Below, piece after piece: positions 7,747 through 14,987 of a stretch of 15,129 nucleotides of DNA. The stretch is from assembly GCA_024278215.1 (NCBI GenBank), contig JAJRTR010000118.1, positions 1 to 15,129 on the forward strand. Reading direction: 5' to 3'. This stretch comes from a bacterium (lineage in GTDB: Bacteria > UBP15 > UBA6099 > JAJRTR01). Every line of letters starts with the position of its first letter. Positions within the stretch are counted from its first letter, which is position 1. The translations under genes and the position numbers were made by a program. The notes below the pieces were generated by a model. That model was not told the DNA's origin. It ran no database searches and saw only the letters and a list, made by a program, of their open reading frames with translations.

Positions 7747-7859
7747 AAAATCCTCGCAGGAGTACTTGTAGAGTACGTCGAGGACGATTTCGCGCCGACA
7801 ACACAGCTATGGACAATAGCAGCCGACCGCAGCCGAATCAGAATTTTGCAATTGGCTCG
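7747..7859 (+). repeat. Dispersed repeat, copy A (113 bases)
   Basis: This stretch matches the reverse complement of 14988-15100 over 113 bases with three substitutions. Weaker similarity continues about 13 bases to the left (7734-7746 against 15101-15114). The first 44 bases can fold as a hairpin: CCTCG (7752-7756) with CGAGG (7779-7783), and inside it GTACT (7762-7766) with AGTAC (7772-7776). A second small hairpin, GCTAT/ATAGC, lies further right around 7806-7820. No coding potential is evident. It lies 3' of the sulfatase-fold gene. Confidence 0.93.
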
Positions 7860-7864
7860 GCAAG

Positions 7865-7895
7865 CGCCCCTATTTTACACGCCGCATCAGGGGCG
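7865..7895. repeat. GC-rich inverted repeat downstream of the sulfatase-fold gene
   Basis: CGCCCCT (7865-7871) and AGGGGCG (7889-7895) are exact complements around a 17-base spacer, 28 bases past the sulfatase-fold stop codon. It could end or stabilise that transcript, but no T-run follows on the minus strand, so it is not a typical intrinsic terminator. Confidence 0.5.
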
Positions 7896-7923
7896 ACCGC
7901 GGTCCGGAATACGGTGCAGGTCT

Positions 7924-9744
7924 CTATACATAGCCAAGGTCTTCGAGTCGTTTTTTTATCTCGCGCATCTCTTCGTCGTCCGGTTTTGTTTCAAACTCAT
8001 CTACCGGTATCGTAAAGTCCCGCGGTATTTCGGCGAAGAGCGCACTTTCGAGTTCTCCGGCATGCCTGTTGTTTCGCGTGTGTATGTTGTTCAATTCGCG
8101 CTCGTCATCGCGGAGATTGAAAAGTTGCCGTGTGTTGTTTTGCAGGTCGGCGATAAGTTTGAAGTCATTATGAATTACGTACGCGAGCAAACCCTCGAAT
8201 CCTGTCATGCTGAATATCATGTCGTCGAAAAGTGGTTTCGCCGGTTCGTTTCCGGTTTCGATGCACCTGAGGAGCGGCAGGAGATTTTTCAGATTGAATC
8301 TCCTGCCCTGGCCGTCGCGCACCAGGTCCCGCGCTATCCCGCGATGTGATGGAGGCGCTTTAATCATTATCGGGACATTCAACGTCTCATTGTAAAGAGA
8401 GTGTCCGTGCCTGGGGTAGCGCAGGCGGCCGCGCTCGCGCAGTTCTTCACCATGGTCGGAGAAGAAGACAACTATGGTTTTTTCCAGCAAACGGTGTATC
8501 TGTAATATTTTTATTATTTGTCCGAAATACAAGTCCGCCGTATATACGGCGCTGTTGTAAACAGACAACTCTTCCGTGAAATCACGAGAATATACAGGGT
8601 CGACCAGGCCGCCCCGTGGCGCGAATTTTTCTATCTGCTCGACAGTCACCGACGCCTCGGGCAGACTCACATAAGGCTGATGGGTGTCCATACAGTGGAT
8701 GTACATGAAAAACGGCGTGTCGCCCAGCTTTGCAAAATATTCGTTCGCGAGAACATTGAACTGCTCGCCGCGCCAACCTCCTTTCGGGATGCTGTCGTGA
8801 TAGCCTCTGCCGTATCCCAGCCTCGACACGAGCCAGTAATTCGCGTTCAGAAAGATTTTCAGTTTATTGAAACATGACAGGTTATATGTCGCGGAAACGA
8901 ATTTCCTGTTGGGCAATTTGTAGCGGTTTTCCGTGTCGGTCGATGAAACTTCCTTCAGTACACAGTGCTCCCATGGCTGAAGGCCGGAGATAATGCTTGC
9001 GATGACAGTCGGCGTCCATGTGGAAGGCGACACTCCGTCCAGAATAATTCCGTCTTCGAAGAAAGCGTCTATTTCCGGCGTGGGGCAGAACCGCGGGGGT
9101 GATCCGTAGAGCCCGACCCTGTCCCTTCTCAGCGAATCCTGACAGATCAGCAGTACATTAAGCGGTTCGTCGTCTCTGCCCGGCAGAACGTAAAAGTGTG
9201 GTTGTTTTATCCGGCGGACCACCTGGCGATAATACTTATCTTCCGGCGCTGTTCCCGAATGATTTCGTATCGTCACAAAATCATCAGTATCTTGCGGCAC
9301 ATGATTTTCCGGTGGATTGTATCCGAGAATAATATGTGTTTCTTCCCTGTCGAGGATTTCAGTCATGTCGGCGCGCTTGAGGGCTTCGGCAAGCAGCGCG
9401 ACATATTTTTCCGTGATTATTATTCGATGTAAATCATTGATCTTCGCCTGGAGCTGTTTCAGCAGGTATCCCAGGCCGACGCCAAGCAGCAACACGTTCT
9501 TCCGGCCGCCTATCAACCGCAGTTTTCCGGCTGCCGCTCTTTCCGGATCGATCCTGCTCTCTATATATTTCCTCCCGCCGCTTTCTGTGACCACATAAGC
9601 GGTTTCATCTCCCGCTTCGCTTTTTTCAATGCAAATTCTATCCCTGTCGTTTTCGTTCACATTTACGACGAGATACGCGATGACCGGGAATCGCCTCTCG
9701 AGCACTTCCAGATTTTTTTTGAACAGGTTGTTTTCCGGTTTCAT
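7924..9744 (-). CDS. Maf-type N-terminal domain fused to a sulfatase/alkaline-phosphatase-fold domain
   Basis: 606 residues in two parts. Residues 1-145 resemble the N-terminal domain of Maf (motility-associated factor) glycosyltransferases: 'LFKKNLEVLERRFPVIAYL' (7-25), 'ESRIDPERAA' (62-71), a Rossmann-like 'NVLLLGVGLGYLLKQL' (83-98) and 'IIITEKYVALLAEAL'. Residues 195-545 are a sulfatase-superfamily domain with metal-site 'LLICQDSLRRDRVGLYG' (Asp203), 'HCMDTHQPY' (350-358), 'FFSDHGEEL' (Asp430, His431) and 'HGHSLYNETLNVP' (446-458). The formylglycine motif C/S-x-P-x-R is absent; the aligned stretch is 'STWTPTVIASIISG' with Thr244 at the nucleophile position, so a phosphoryl or phosphoglycerol-type reaction is at least as likely as sulfate ester hydrolysis. 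No signal peptide is seen. AGAGGA supports the start. Confidence 0.88.
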   Translation of the reverse strand: MKPENNLFKKNLEVLERRFPVIAYLVVNVNENDRDRICIEKSEAGDETAYVVTESGGRKYIESRIDPERAAAGKLRLIGGRKNVLLLGVGLGYLLKQLQAKINDLHRIIITEKYVALLAEALKRADMTEILDREETHIILGYNPPENHVPQDTDDFVTIRNHSGTAPEDKYYRQVVRRIKQPHFYVLPGRDDEPLNVLLICQDSLRRDRVGLYGSPPRFCPTPEIDAFFEDGIILDGVSPSTWTPTVIASIISGLQPWEHCVLKEVSSTDTENRYKLPNRKFVSATYNLSCFNKLKIFLNANYWLVSRLGYGRGYHDSIPKGGWRGEQFNVLANEYFAKLGDTPFFMYIHCMDTHQPYVSLPEASVTVEQIEKFAPRGGLVDPVYSRDFTEELSVYNSAVYTADLYFGQIIKILQIHRLLEKTIVVFFSDHGEELRERGRLRYPRHGHSLYNETLNVPIMIKAPPSHRGIARDLVRDGQGRRFNLKNLLPLLRCIETGNEPAKPLFDDMIFSMTGFEGLLAYVIHNDFKLIADLQNNTRQLFNLRDDERELNNIHTRNNRHAGELESALFAEIPRDFTIPVDEFETKPDDEEMREIKKRLEDLGYV

Positions 9745-9863
9745 TTTTCCTCTGTTTTTTTAGATGCCGGAACTATGTGTTTTCAAGAATAATCGTGTGT
9801 GCCATGCACAAAATTCTTTCGTATCCGTTCACAAGTAACTGTTCGCAACGGTACATCTGAAAT

Positions 9864-9942
9864 TCCTGGGATGCAACGACTGTGTCGTTGCAACTGTGAA
9901 AAAGTCGCATTTCGCAAAAACTGACGTTTTTGCATCCCAGGA
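9864..9942. repeat. Compound, cloverleaf-like inverted repeat
   Basis: Outer arms TCCTGGGATGCAA (9864-9876) and TTGCATCCCAGGA (9930-9942) are exact complements over 13 bases. Between or overlapping them sit two more perfect hairpins: TGCAACGAC/GTCGTTGCA (9872-9892, 3-base loop) and GCAAAAAC/GTTTTTGC (9914-9933, 4-base loop). The inner stems compete with the ends of the outer stem, so the element could switch between a closed three-way form and two separate hairpins. It may be a small mobile or REP-like element; no target-site duplication could be recognised. Confidence 0.8.
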
Positions 9943-9979
9943 TTTTCTGTTATCGCCGTTATACTCAAAATCCGTGGTT

Positions 9980-10006
9980 TGTCATTCTGAGCGAAGCGAA
10001 GCATCT
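9980..10006 (+). repeat. Dispersed 'TCATTCTGAGCGAAGCGAAG' repeat
   Basis: The sequence TGTCATTCTGAGCGAAGCGA followed by AGCATCT matches a short interspersed repeat that I know from many unrelated bacterial genomes, usually ending AGAATCT. Its function is unknown. It is about 20 bases left of repeat copy C. Confidence 0.7.
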
Positions 10007-10025
10007 ACAGGTGTTTGAGCCGATT

Positions 10026-10064
10026 GCAGTCGACCGCAGCCGAATCAGAATATTGCAGGCGCTC
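10026..10064 (+). repeat. Dispersed repeat, partial copy C
   Basis: Bases 10026-10057 match the right-hand end of copy A (the part from GCAGCCGACC through TTGCA) with two substitutions. The final GCTC of the element recurs at 10061-10064 after a divergent 3-base stretch. The left two thirds of the 113-base unit, including the large hairpin, is missing. Confidence 0.8.
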
Positions 10065-10114
10065 TTTAGAATGATAGTTTGCCCCCGAGCGTCCTGTCAA
10101 ATAAGCGCTTGCGG

Positions 10115-10143
10115 ATTACAATTACCCGTTTTTATGTAATAAT
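10115..10143 (+). promoter_or_regulatory. Possible promoter of the URO-D/glycosyltransferase unit
   Basis: ATTACA (10115-10120) and AATAAT (10138-10143) are spaced by 17 bases and match the -35 and -10 consensus at four and five of six positions. A start near 10150 would give a leader of about 47 bases. No supporting operator is seen. Confidence 0.35.
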
Positions 10144-10196
10144 GTCATAGATAAATCATTCACAAACATGCGAGGCCGGAAGAAAGAGACATTGCG

Positions 10197-11300
10197 ATGA
10201 ATGTAAAAGAGCGCTTTACGGCAACACTTCGCTTCGAGGAGACAGACAGGCCGTTCTTTATGCCGTCGATAGGTTTCTGGAAAGAGACACTCGACCGCTG
10301 GTACGGCGAAGGGCTCCCGAAATATGTTATAAATGAGCTGGTGGCGGTCCTTTATTTTAATTATGACTACTGGGTTCCGATCCCTGTCGGCACGCATGAG
10401 CAGCCAGGTTTTTTCCCGCCTTTCGCAAGAAAAACAATAGAGAAGGGCGAGAACTGGCGGATAGTGCGCGACGGCGCGGGAAAAGTGTTCAAGGAATTCA
10501 CGGACGGTTCGTCGTCGGTCCCGCTTTTTCTCGAAGCGCCTGTGAAGAATATGGATGATTTCCGGCAGTTGCGCTGGCGGCTGCGCCCGAACATGCCGGG
10601 GCGGGCGATCAACCCGGCCTGGGATATTATGAACTCGTTCTGCGCGAAACAGGGGCTGCCTCTCGTGGTTCAGTTCTCCGGGTTGTTCGGGTTTCATCGC
10701 CACCTGCTGGGCGACGAGGAACTGATGCTGGCTTACTATGACATGCCGGATGTCATACACGCGATGTCGAAAGCATGGGTGAGACTCACCCGCGGAACTC
10801 TGCGGCGGATGACAAAACGCTACGACATCACGATGGTCGCTTTCTGGGAAGACATGTGTTTCCGCAACGGTCCTCTGATATCACCGAAAACTTTCAGGGA
10901 ATTCATGACGCCATACTACAGGGAAGTCATAGACGACGCCAGAGAAAACGGCATCGAGTTCTTCCAGGTAGACACGGACGGCGACTGCACGCTGGTCATT
11001 CCGCTATTCGAGGAAGTAGGGGTCAATATGCTGCTGCCGTTCGAGGTGCAAGCCGGTATGGACATTCTTAAAGTGCGCGAAGACCACCCGAAAACGGCAA
11101 TATTCGGCGGACTCGACAAGCGCGTGCTGGCGGAGACGAAAGATGATATAGAAGAAGAAGTCATGAGCAAAGTACCTGCCATGCTCGAGCAAGGCGGCTA
11201 CTTCCCGGCGATCGATCACGCGGTGCCCCCGGATGTATCGCTCAAGAATTTCAAATTCTTCCTCTGGCTTTTGAAAAGCCGAAAAGTTAATGTGCGATAA
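10197..11300 (+). CDS. Uroporphyrinogen decarboxylase (URO-D) family protein, methyltransferase-like
   Basis: 367 residues with the URO-D/MtaA-type TIM barrel. It opens 'MNVKERFTATLRFEETDRPF', the usual start of this family. It then shows 'VAFWEDMCFRNGPLISP' (214-230), 'TFREFMTPYYREVIDDA', 'FFQVDTDGD' (255-263), 'FEVQAGMDILKVRE' (282-295), 'IFGGLDKRVLA' (302-312) and 'GGYFPAIDHAVPPDVS' (333-348). True HemE catalytic features are lacking, and the zinc-binding His-x-Cys of corrinoid methyltransferases such as MtaA is replaced by Asp-Thr-Asp-Gly-Asp, so neither heme synthesis nor Zn-thiolate methyl transfer can be assumed. Large paralogue sets of this type occur in Lentisphaerota/Planctomycetota-like genomes, with unknown substrates. 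It is first in a two-gene unit, 38 bases before the glycosyltransferase. Confidence 0.88.
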   Translation: MNVKERFTATLRFEETDRPFFMPSIGFWKETLDRWYGEGLPKYVINELVAVLYFNYDYWVPIPVGTHEQPGFFPPFARKTIEKGENWRIVRDGAGKVFKEFTDGSSSVPLFLEAPVKNMDDFRQLRWRLRPNMPGRAINPAWDIMNSFCAKQGLPLVVQFSGLFGFHRHLLGDEELMLAYYDMPDVIHAMSKAWVRLTRGTLRRMTKRYDITMVAFWEDMCFRNGPLISPKTFREFMTPYYREVIDDARENGIEFFQVDTDGDCTLVIPLFEEVGVNMLLPFEVQAGMDILKVREDHPKTAIFGGLDKRVLAETKDDIEEEVMSKVPAMLEQGGYFPAIDHAVPPDVSLKNFKFFLWLLKSRKVNVR

Positions 11301-11338
11301 TTAGTGACCGAACATCCGCAAACAGGTTCGAGAGAATC

Positions 11339-12916
11339 ATGCCTATGAATGATGATAAAAACAGGCTGCCCGCATTGTTCGTCGTTCTGGCGGTGGCAAT
11401 GGCCCTGAGAATCGCTTTCATGACCAGGTGCTTTTTCGACCCCGAAGAACTGATCGAATTTTCTGTGACGCGAATATCGTCGTTCGGCGATTTCTTCCAG
11501 GCGGCTATCCAGCTCGACAAAGGTTTCATAGACCTTTTTTTCCTCCGGGCACTCAGCAACATCAGCAGCAATGAATTATTCCTTCGGTCGGGCGAACTTG
11601 TCCTGAACCTTATTTTTCTGCTTATCGCCTGGCGCGTACTTGTCGAGATAACGGAAAGTGCGGAAGCCGCCATGATCGGGATAATCATTATCGCACTGTC
11701 GCCGCTGCACACATATTATTCCTGTATTCTGCGTTACCAGAATCTCTCTTATATCTTTACAGCACTGTCAATACTTTATTTCTGGCGGCTGATGTTCAGG
11801 CCGTACAGAGCCCTCAATGTCGTGATGTACGGAGCGATGACTGCACTGTGCTGCATGTCGCACTATTACGGATTTTTCTTTGTTGCGGCGCAGTTTATCA
11901 CGTTTGCAGCGCTGAAGGCAAAGCAGGTCAGGGACTGGCCGAAGATGGCACTTGCGGCAGTGATGGCGGGTGTTTTTTTCCTGCCGTGGCTACCGATATT
12001 TCTCAAGCAGCTCGCACGCAGGGGCAGCGGCATTTCTCCCGCCGCTTTTAATATCAGCAATCGATTCGGTGCGTCCCTGCTCAATATACCGGATGTTTTC
12101 TTCCAGTTCGTTACAGGTGAATACTACAACCTTCACGGGGACCGGCTGATCGAAAAGTTTATTCTATATACTTGTTTTATTTCTCTGCTGGCATGTCTCG
12201 GGCTTTTCTTGTCGGTTTTGTTCAGGCGACAGATGAGCCGGGGTATGCGTTTCAGTACAATACTGCTGTCGAGTGTTATTCTTATCGGTTATTTCTCAAA
12301 GAATATTACCGATGTCGCTTTTCACACAAAATACCTTATCCCGTATTCGATCCTCTTTTATGCGATACTCGCAATGTTGATAGCGTCGATAAAAAACAAG
12401 TCCGGCCAGTTGGCGGCGGCGGCGTTGCTGATGCTGCCGCTGGGTGTCAGCCAGGTATACATGCAGGTGGTAGCGAGCGATGCGGATAATATAAGAAATA
12501 CGGCGCGGCTTGTGGCAAACAGTTATGAGCCGGACGATGTCGTAATAACTCCGGGCGTAAAATGCGGAAAACTTTTCAGCTACTACATGAACACGGATAA
12601 AAACATTGATCTTCGAATATGGAATTACGCGGACAAAAGCCGCGTGCTGCTCGAACAATACTACGACATAAGCGGCATCGCTCTTAATAGTCGCGAAGAC
12701 CTCCGGGAACTCATGCGCGGGCACAAGCGTGCATGGGTCTTCTATTGCCTGATGGGACCGAGGGGAAGCATGGATGTCTTCAACCGTCTCTACGACCCGG
12801 AAGGCATACTGCCCGACTGGTTCGGGAGCAATATGACACCGAGCGGAAATATCATATTCAAAACAAGTCCACGGGAGAATTATTTTCTGGGCCGCGTTTT
12901 TCTCTTTGTCCGATGA
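11339..12916 (+). CDS. GT-C membrane glycosyltransferase, GT39/ArnT-like
   Basis: 525 residues with about ten hydrophobic segments up to residue 375, then a soluble C-terminal domain. The first loop after helix 1 has 'RCFFDPEELIEF' (30-41), where GT-C enzymes carry their catalytic acidic residues (Asp34, Glu36 and Glu37 are candidates). 'MSHYYGFFFVAAQF' (173-186) is the conserved His-Tyr-x-Gly region of bacterial GT39-like proteins. The C-terminal part has 'DADNIRNTARLVANSYEPDD' (381-400), the motif before the periplasmic domain core. Such enzymes transfer a sugar from a polyprenyl-phosphate donor to lipid or protein on the outer face of the cytoplasmic membrane. GAGAG seven bases upstream supports ATG 11339; ATG 11345 is an alternative. 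The acceptor is unknown. Confidence 0.82.
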   Translation: MPMNDDKNRLPALFVVLAVAMALRIAFMTRCFFDPEELIEFSVTRISSFGDFFQAAIQLDKGFIDLFFLRALSNISSNELFLRSGELVLNLIFLLIAWRVLVEITESAEAAMIGIIIIALSPLHTYYSCILRYQNLSYIFTALSILYFWRLMFRPYRALNVVMYGAMTALCCMSHYYGFFFVAAQFITFAALKAKQVRDWPKMALAAVMAGVFFLPWLPIFLKQLARRGSGISPAAFNISNRFGASLLNIPDVFFQFVTGEYYNLHGDRLIEKFILYTCFISLLACLGLFLSVLFRRQMSRGMRFSTILLSSVILIGYFSKNITDVAFHTKYLIPYSILFYAILAMLIASIKNKSGQLAAAALLMLPLGVSQVYMQVVASDADNIRNTARLVANSYEPDDVVITPGVKCGKLFSYYMNTDKNIDLRIWNYADKSRVLLEQYYDISGIALNSREDLRELMRGHKRAWVFYCLMGPRGSMDVFNRLYDPEGILPDWFGSNMTPSGNIIFKTSPRENYFLGRVFLFVR

Positions 12917-13023
12917 AAGAAGGATCATCGGCAATACGTTTGAGTTCCCATCGCATAATCCGTGGCTCAGTGATGTCTGTGTCGATACTCGTTTTATTTG
13001 TTCAGAAACTACCAGGGTCGGGT

Positions 13024-14970
13024 TCACTGCTTCTTCATCATGCGCATCTGTTCGAGATATTCTTTCGCTTTTTTATTGCGCGGGTCGAGTTGCAGCGCGT
13101 GCCGCCAGAGTTTTGCCGCCTCAGCCGGGTCGCCCTCCATGTAGCGGCACAGCCCGAGATTTATCCAAACAGAGATTGCATCGGGATAGGCTTTTGCCAG
13201 TGCGCTGAATATCGAAGCGGCGTCCGAATACTGCTTGTTCAGGAAGAGTGTGTTCGCGTATATCATGGCGGCCTGCATATCGCCCGGCGCTGCTTCTGCC
13301 GCTGCGGCGCAATAACCGACAGCGGAGGCGGTATCCTTCTTCACCAGCATGCTGCGGCAGATTATTTGATTCGCCCACACGCTGCCGGGCTCCGCCACAA
13401 GCATTCTGCGCGCGATTCCGATCGCGTCGTCGGGCCTGTCTGTTTCCACATAGGACATGCTGAGTTTCCGGAGCACACGCGGGATATCCGGCTCGAGCTT
13501 CTGCACTTTTTCCAGGTATTCCGCCGCCTGCGCGTAGTCCCCATTGCGCCCGTATATCGTTCCGAGGTTTTCATACGGCACAAAATGATTGGGGTCGGCC
13601 CTGATCGCTCTCACATAAAGGTCTTTCGCTTCCTCGACCCGACCTGTTTTCTCATATTCGCTCCCGAGATTATTCAGCGCAATTGTATTGAATGGATTCT
13701 TTTTTATTGTGTCCGACCATAGCGTTTCGCTGTTTCGCCACACTTTATTTCTCTGGAATGTCGCGTAAGAAAAAGTGACTGTCAATATAAGCAGCCCGAT
13801 CAACACAATAGTTGTCGACCCCGCTTTTCTCGCTTCGACCGCCTCGCTTAGTTTCCCCGCCGCAACCGCGACCCCGAGACAGAACGCCGCCGATGCAACA
13901 TACAGATAGCGGTCCGCCATGCCCGCCCGGAACTGGACGATGTGCAGCACCGGCAACAGACTTACAACAAACCAGCCGGCATAGAACAGCACCCCGCGCC
14001 GCCGCCGCGCCGCGACGACGACCGCACCGGCGATCATCAGCACAACGAGCCAGCACCCTAGATAGAGCGGGTCCGTCAATCCTTCGGGAAGCCTGATTAT
14101 GTAATGTGTGCTGAGGTTCACAGGAGCGAAAAGCAGTCCCGCATATCGCAACAGCAGGAAACCTGTGGTCATCTGCGTCATCGCAAAAGAGCCGCCCAGG
14201 TGCCCGGACACAACATTGCGCTCGGCGAGTACCTGCATCTGTGTCCACACGAACAGCGCGCCCGGCAGCGCGAATACCGCAAGTCCGGCGATCCCCTTCC
14301 GCAGCGACTCACGTCTCTCGACCACGGCCAGCCACACAAATGCAAGTCCCGGCAATATTACTGCCGTCGGCTTTGCCAGCAGAGCCGCCGTCCACAACAG
14401 AATCGAGCAAAGAAGCGCAACACCGGAAATCGCTAGGCTCCTGCTTCGAACGAACGAAATAAATGTCGCAAGCGACGCGAACAGCAGCGCCGCGCTCAAC
14501 GGTTCCTTCCTCGCCGCGAGCCACGCCACCGCCTCGACATGTACCGGGTGCACCGCAAACAGCAGCACCGCCCACAACGCGACTCCCCTGCCCCACGGCC
14601 CGCACCGAAAAAGCAACAGCAGCAACACGCACGCTGCCACATGCAGCAGGATGTTGCCCAAGTGATAGCTCCATGCGGAATAACCGCTGATTCTGTAATT
14701 CAACGCCCATGTCAATGCCGTCAGCGGCAGGTTTACATCCGTCTGCGAACCCGGCAGATAGGCCGACAGCATCTCGCCGATGCTCCGAGCGTCCAGTGTC
14801 CTGATAGTCTTGTTGTTCAGTATCAGGTCGTAATCGTCATAAGTGACAAAGTCGTTGCCGAACGTATTCAGATATGGTATCACCGCCGCCAGCACGACAA
14901 ACACACAGGCGGCCCACAGTGGCAGCTCACTTCCCGGCAGGTCGGATTTCCTTTTAATGTCTGAATTCAT
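13024..14970 (-). CDS. TMTC-like multi-pass membrane protein with C-terminal TPRs (probable GT-C glycosyltransferase)
   Basis: 648 residues. Hydrophobic segments span about 18-405. The first periplasmic loop has 'NDFVTYDDYDLILNN' (39-53), with the Asp-Asp pair expected in GT-C folds. Next come the family hallmark 'HPVHVEAVAWLAARKEPLSA' (141-160), 'LLAKPTAVILPGLA' (197-210) and 'MADRYLYVAS' (351-360). After 'KVWRNSETLWSDTIKKNP' (409-426), about six TPR units run from 430 to 635. This matches bacterial relatives of eukaryotic TMTC O-mannosyltransferases; in bacteria the activity is mostly untested. The TPRs probably face the periplasm and bind protein. No SD is seen before the ATG; a TATAAT seven bases upstream raises the possibility of a leaderless message. 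It is convergent with the GT39-like gene across 107 bases with no clear terminator. Confidence 0.87.
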   Translation of the reverse strand: MNSDIKRKSDLPGSELPLWAACVFVVLAAVIPYLNTFGNDFVTYDDYDLILNNKTIRTLDARSIGEMLSAYLPGSQTDVNLPLTALTWALNYRISGYSAWSYHLGNILLHVAACVLLLLLFRCGPWGRGVALWAVLLFAVHPVHVEAVAWLAARKEPLSAALLFASLATFISFVRSRSLAISGVALLCSILLWTAALLAKPTAVILPGLAFVWLAVVERRESLRKGIAGLAVFALPGALFVWTQMQVLAERNVVSGHLGGSFAMTQMTTGFLLLRYAGLLFAPVNLSTHYIIRLPEGLTDPLYLGCWLVVLMIAGAVVVAARRRRGVLFYAGWFVVSLLPVLHIVQFRAGMADRYLYVASAAFCLGVAVAAGKLSEAVEARKAGSTTIVLIGLLILTVTFSYATFQRNKVWRNSETLWSDTIKKNPFNTIALNNLGSEYEKTGRVEEAKDLYVRAIRADPNHFVPYENLGTIYGRNGDYAQAAEYLEKVQKLEPDIPRVLRKLSMSYVETDRPDDAIGIARRMLVAEPGSVWANQIICRSMLVKKDTASAVGYCAAAAEAAPGDMQAAMIYANTLFLNKQYSDAASIFSALAKAYPDAISVWINLGLCRYMEGDPAEAAKLWRHALQLDPRNKKAKEYLEQMRMMKKQ

Positions 14971-14983
14971 TTTATCAATTATA
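14971..14983 (-). promoter_or_regulatory. Possible -10 element of the TMTC-like gene, near-leaderless
   Basis: A perfect TATAAT (14983-14978, minus) ends seven bases before the ATG at 14970. Transcription from it would begin at or next to the start codon, consistent with the absence of an SD. The -35 position would fall inside repeat copy B and does not match consensus. Confidence 0.3.
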
Positions 14984-14987
14984 TTAT

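Larger units (their letters stand above)
7589..7923. other. 335-base intergenic region between efp and the sulfatase-fold gene
   Basis: No gene is seen here. It holds the efp -10 element, repeat copy A (7747-7859) and a GC-rich inverted repeat (7865-7895). A short cgaaaaa/tttttcg hairpin at 7705-7720 has too small a loop and no following T-run to be called a terminator. It marks the border between the housekeeping operon and the accessory block. Confidence 0.6.
9745..10196. other. 452-base divergent intergenic region with repeats
   Basis: No gene is seen. It separates the divergently transcribed sulfatase-fold gene and URO-D-family gene and should contain both promoters. It holds a compound inverted repeat (9864-9942), a widely dispersed 26-base repeat (about 9980-10006) and a partial copy of the 113-base repeat (about 10026-10064). 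The minus-strand frame through it (9783-10004) begins 'MLRFAQNDK', the usual translation of the dispersed repeat, and is spurious. Confidence 0.65.

Noticed and set aside
9864-9942. Compound palindrome considered as an integron attC site
   Set aside because: The R' and R'' core sites (GTTRRRY/RYYYAAC type) are not at the expected ends and no integrase is present in the window.
9783-10004. 73-codon minus-strand frame starting MLRFAQNDK
   Set aside because: This is the typical spurious translation of the dispersed repeat at about 9980-10006, and the rest crosses the compound palindrome.
10122-10760. 212-codon minus-strand frame
   Set aside because: Antisense to the URO-D family gene, rich in Arg/His/Pro as expected of a shadow.
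12733-13722. 329-codon plus-strand frame
   Set aside because: It overlaps the end of the GT39-like gene and runs antisense through the TPR region of the TMTC-like gene; it has no family features.
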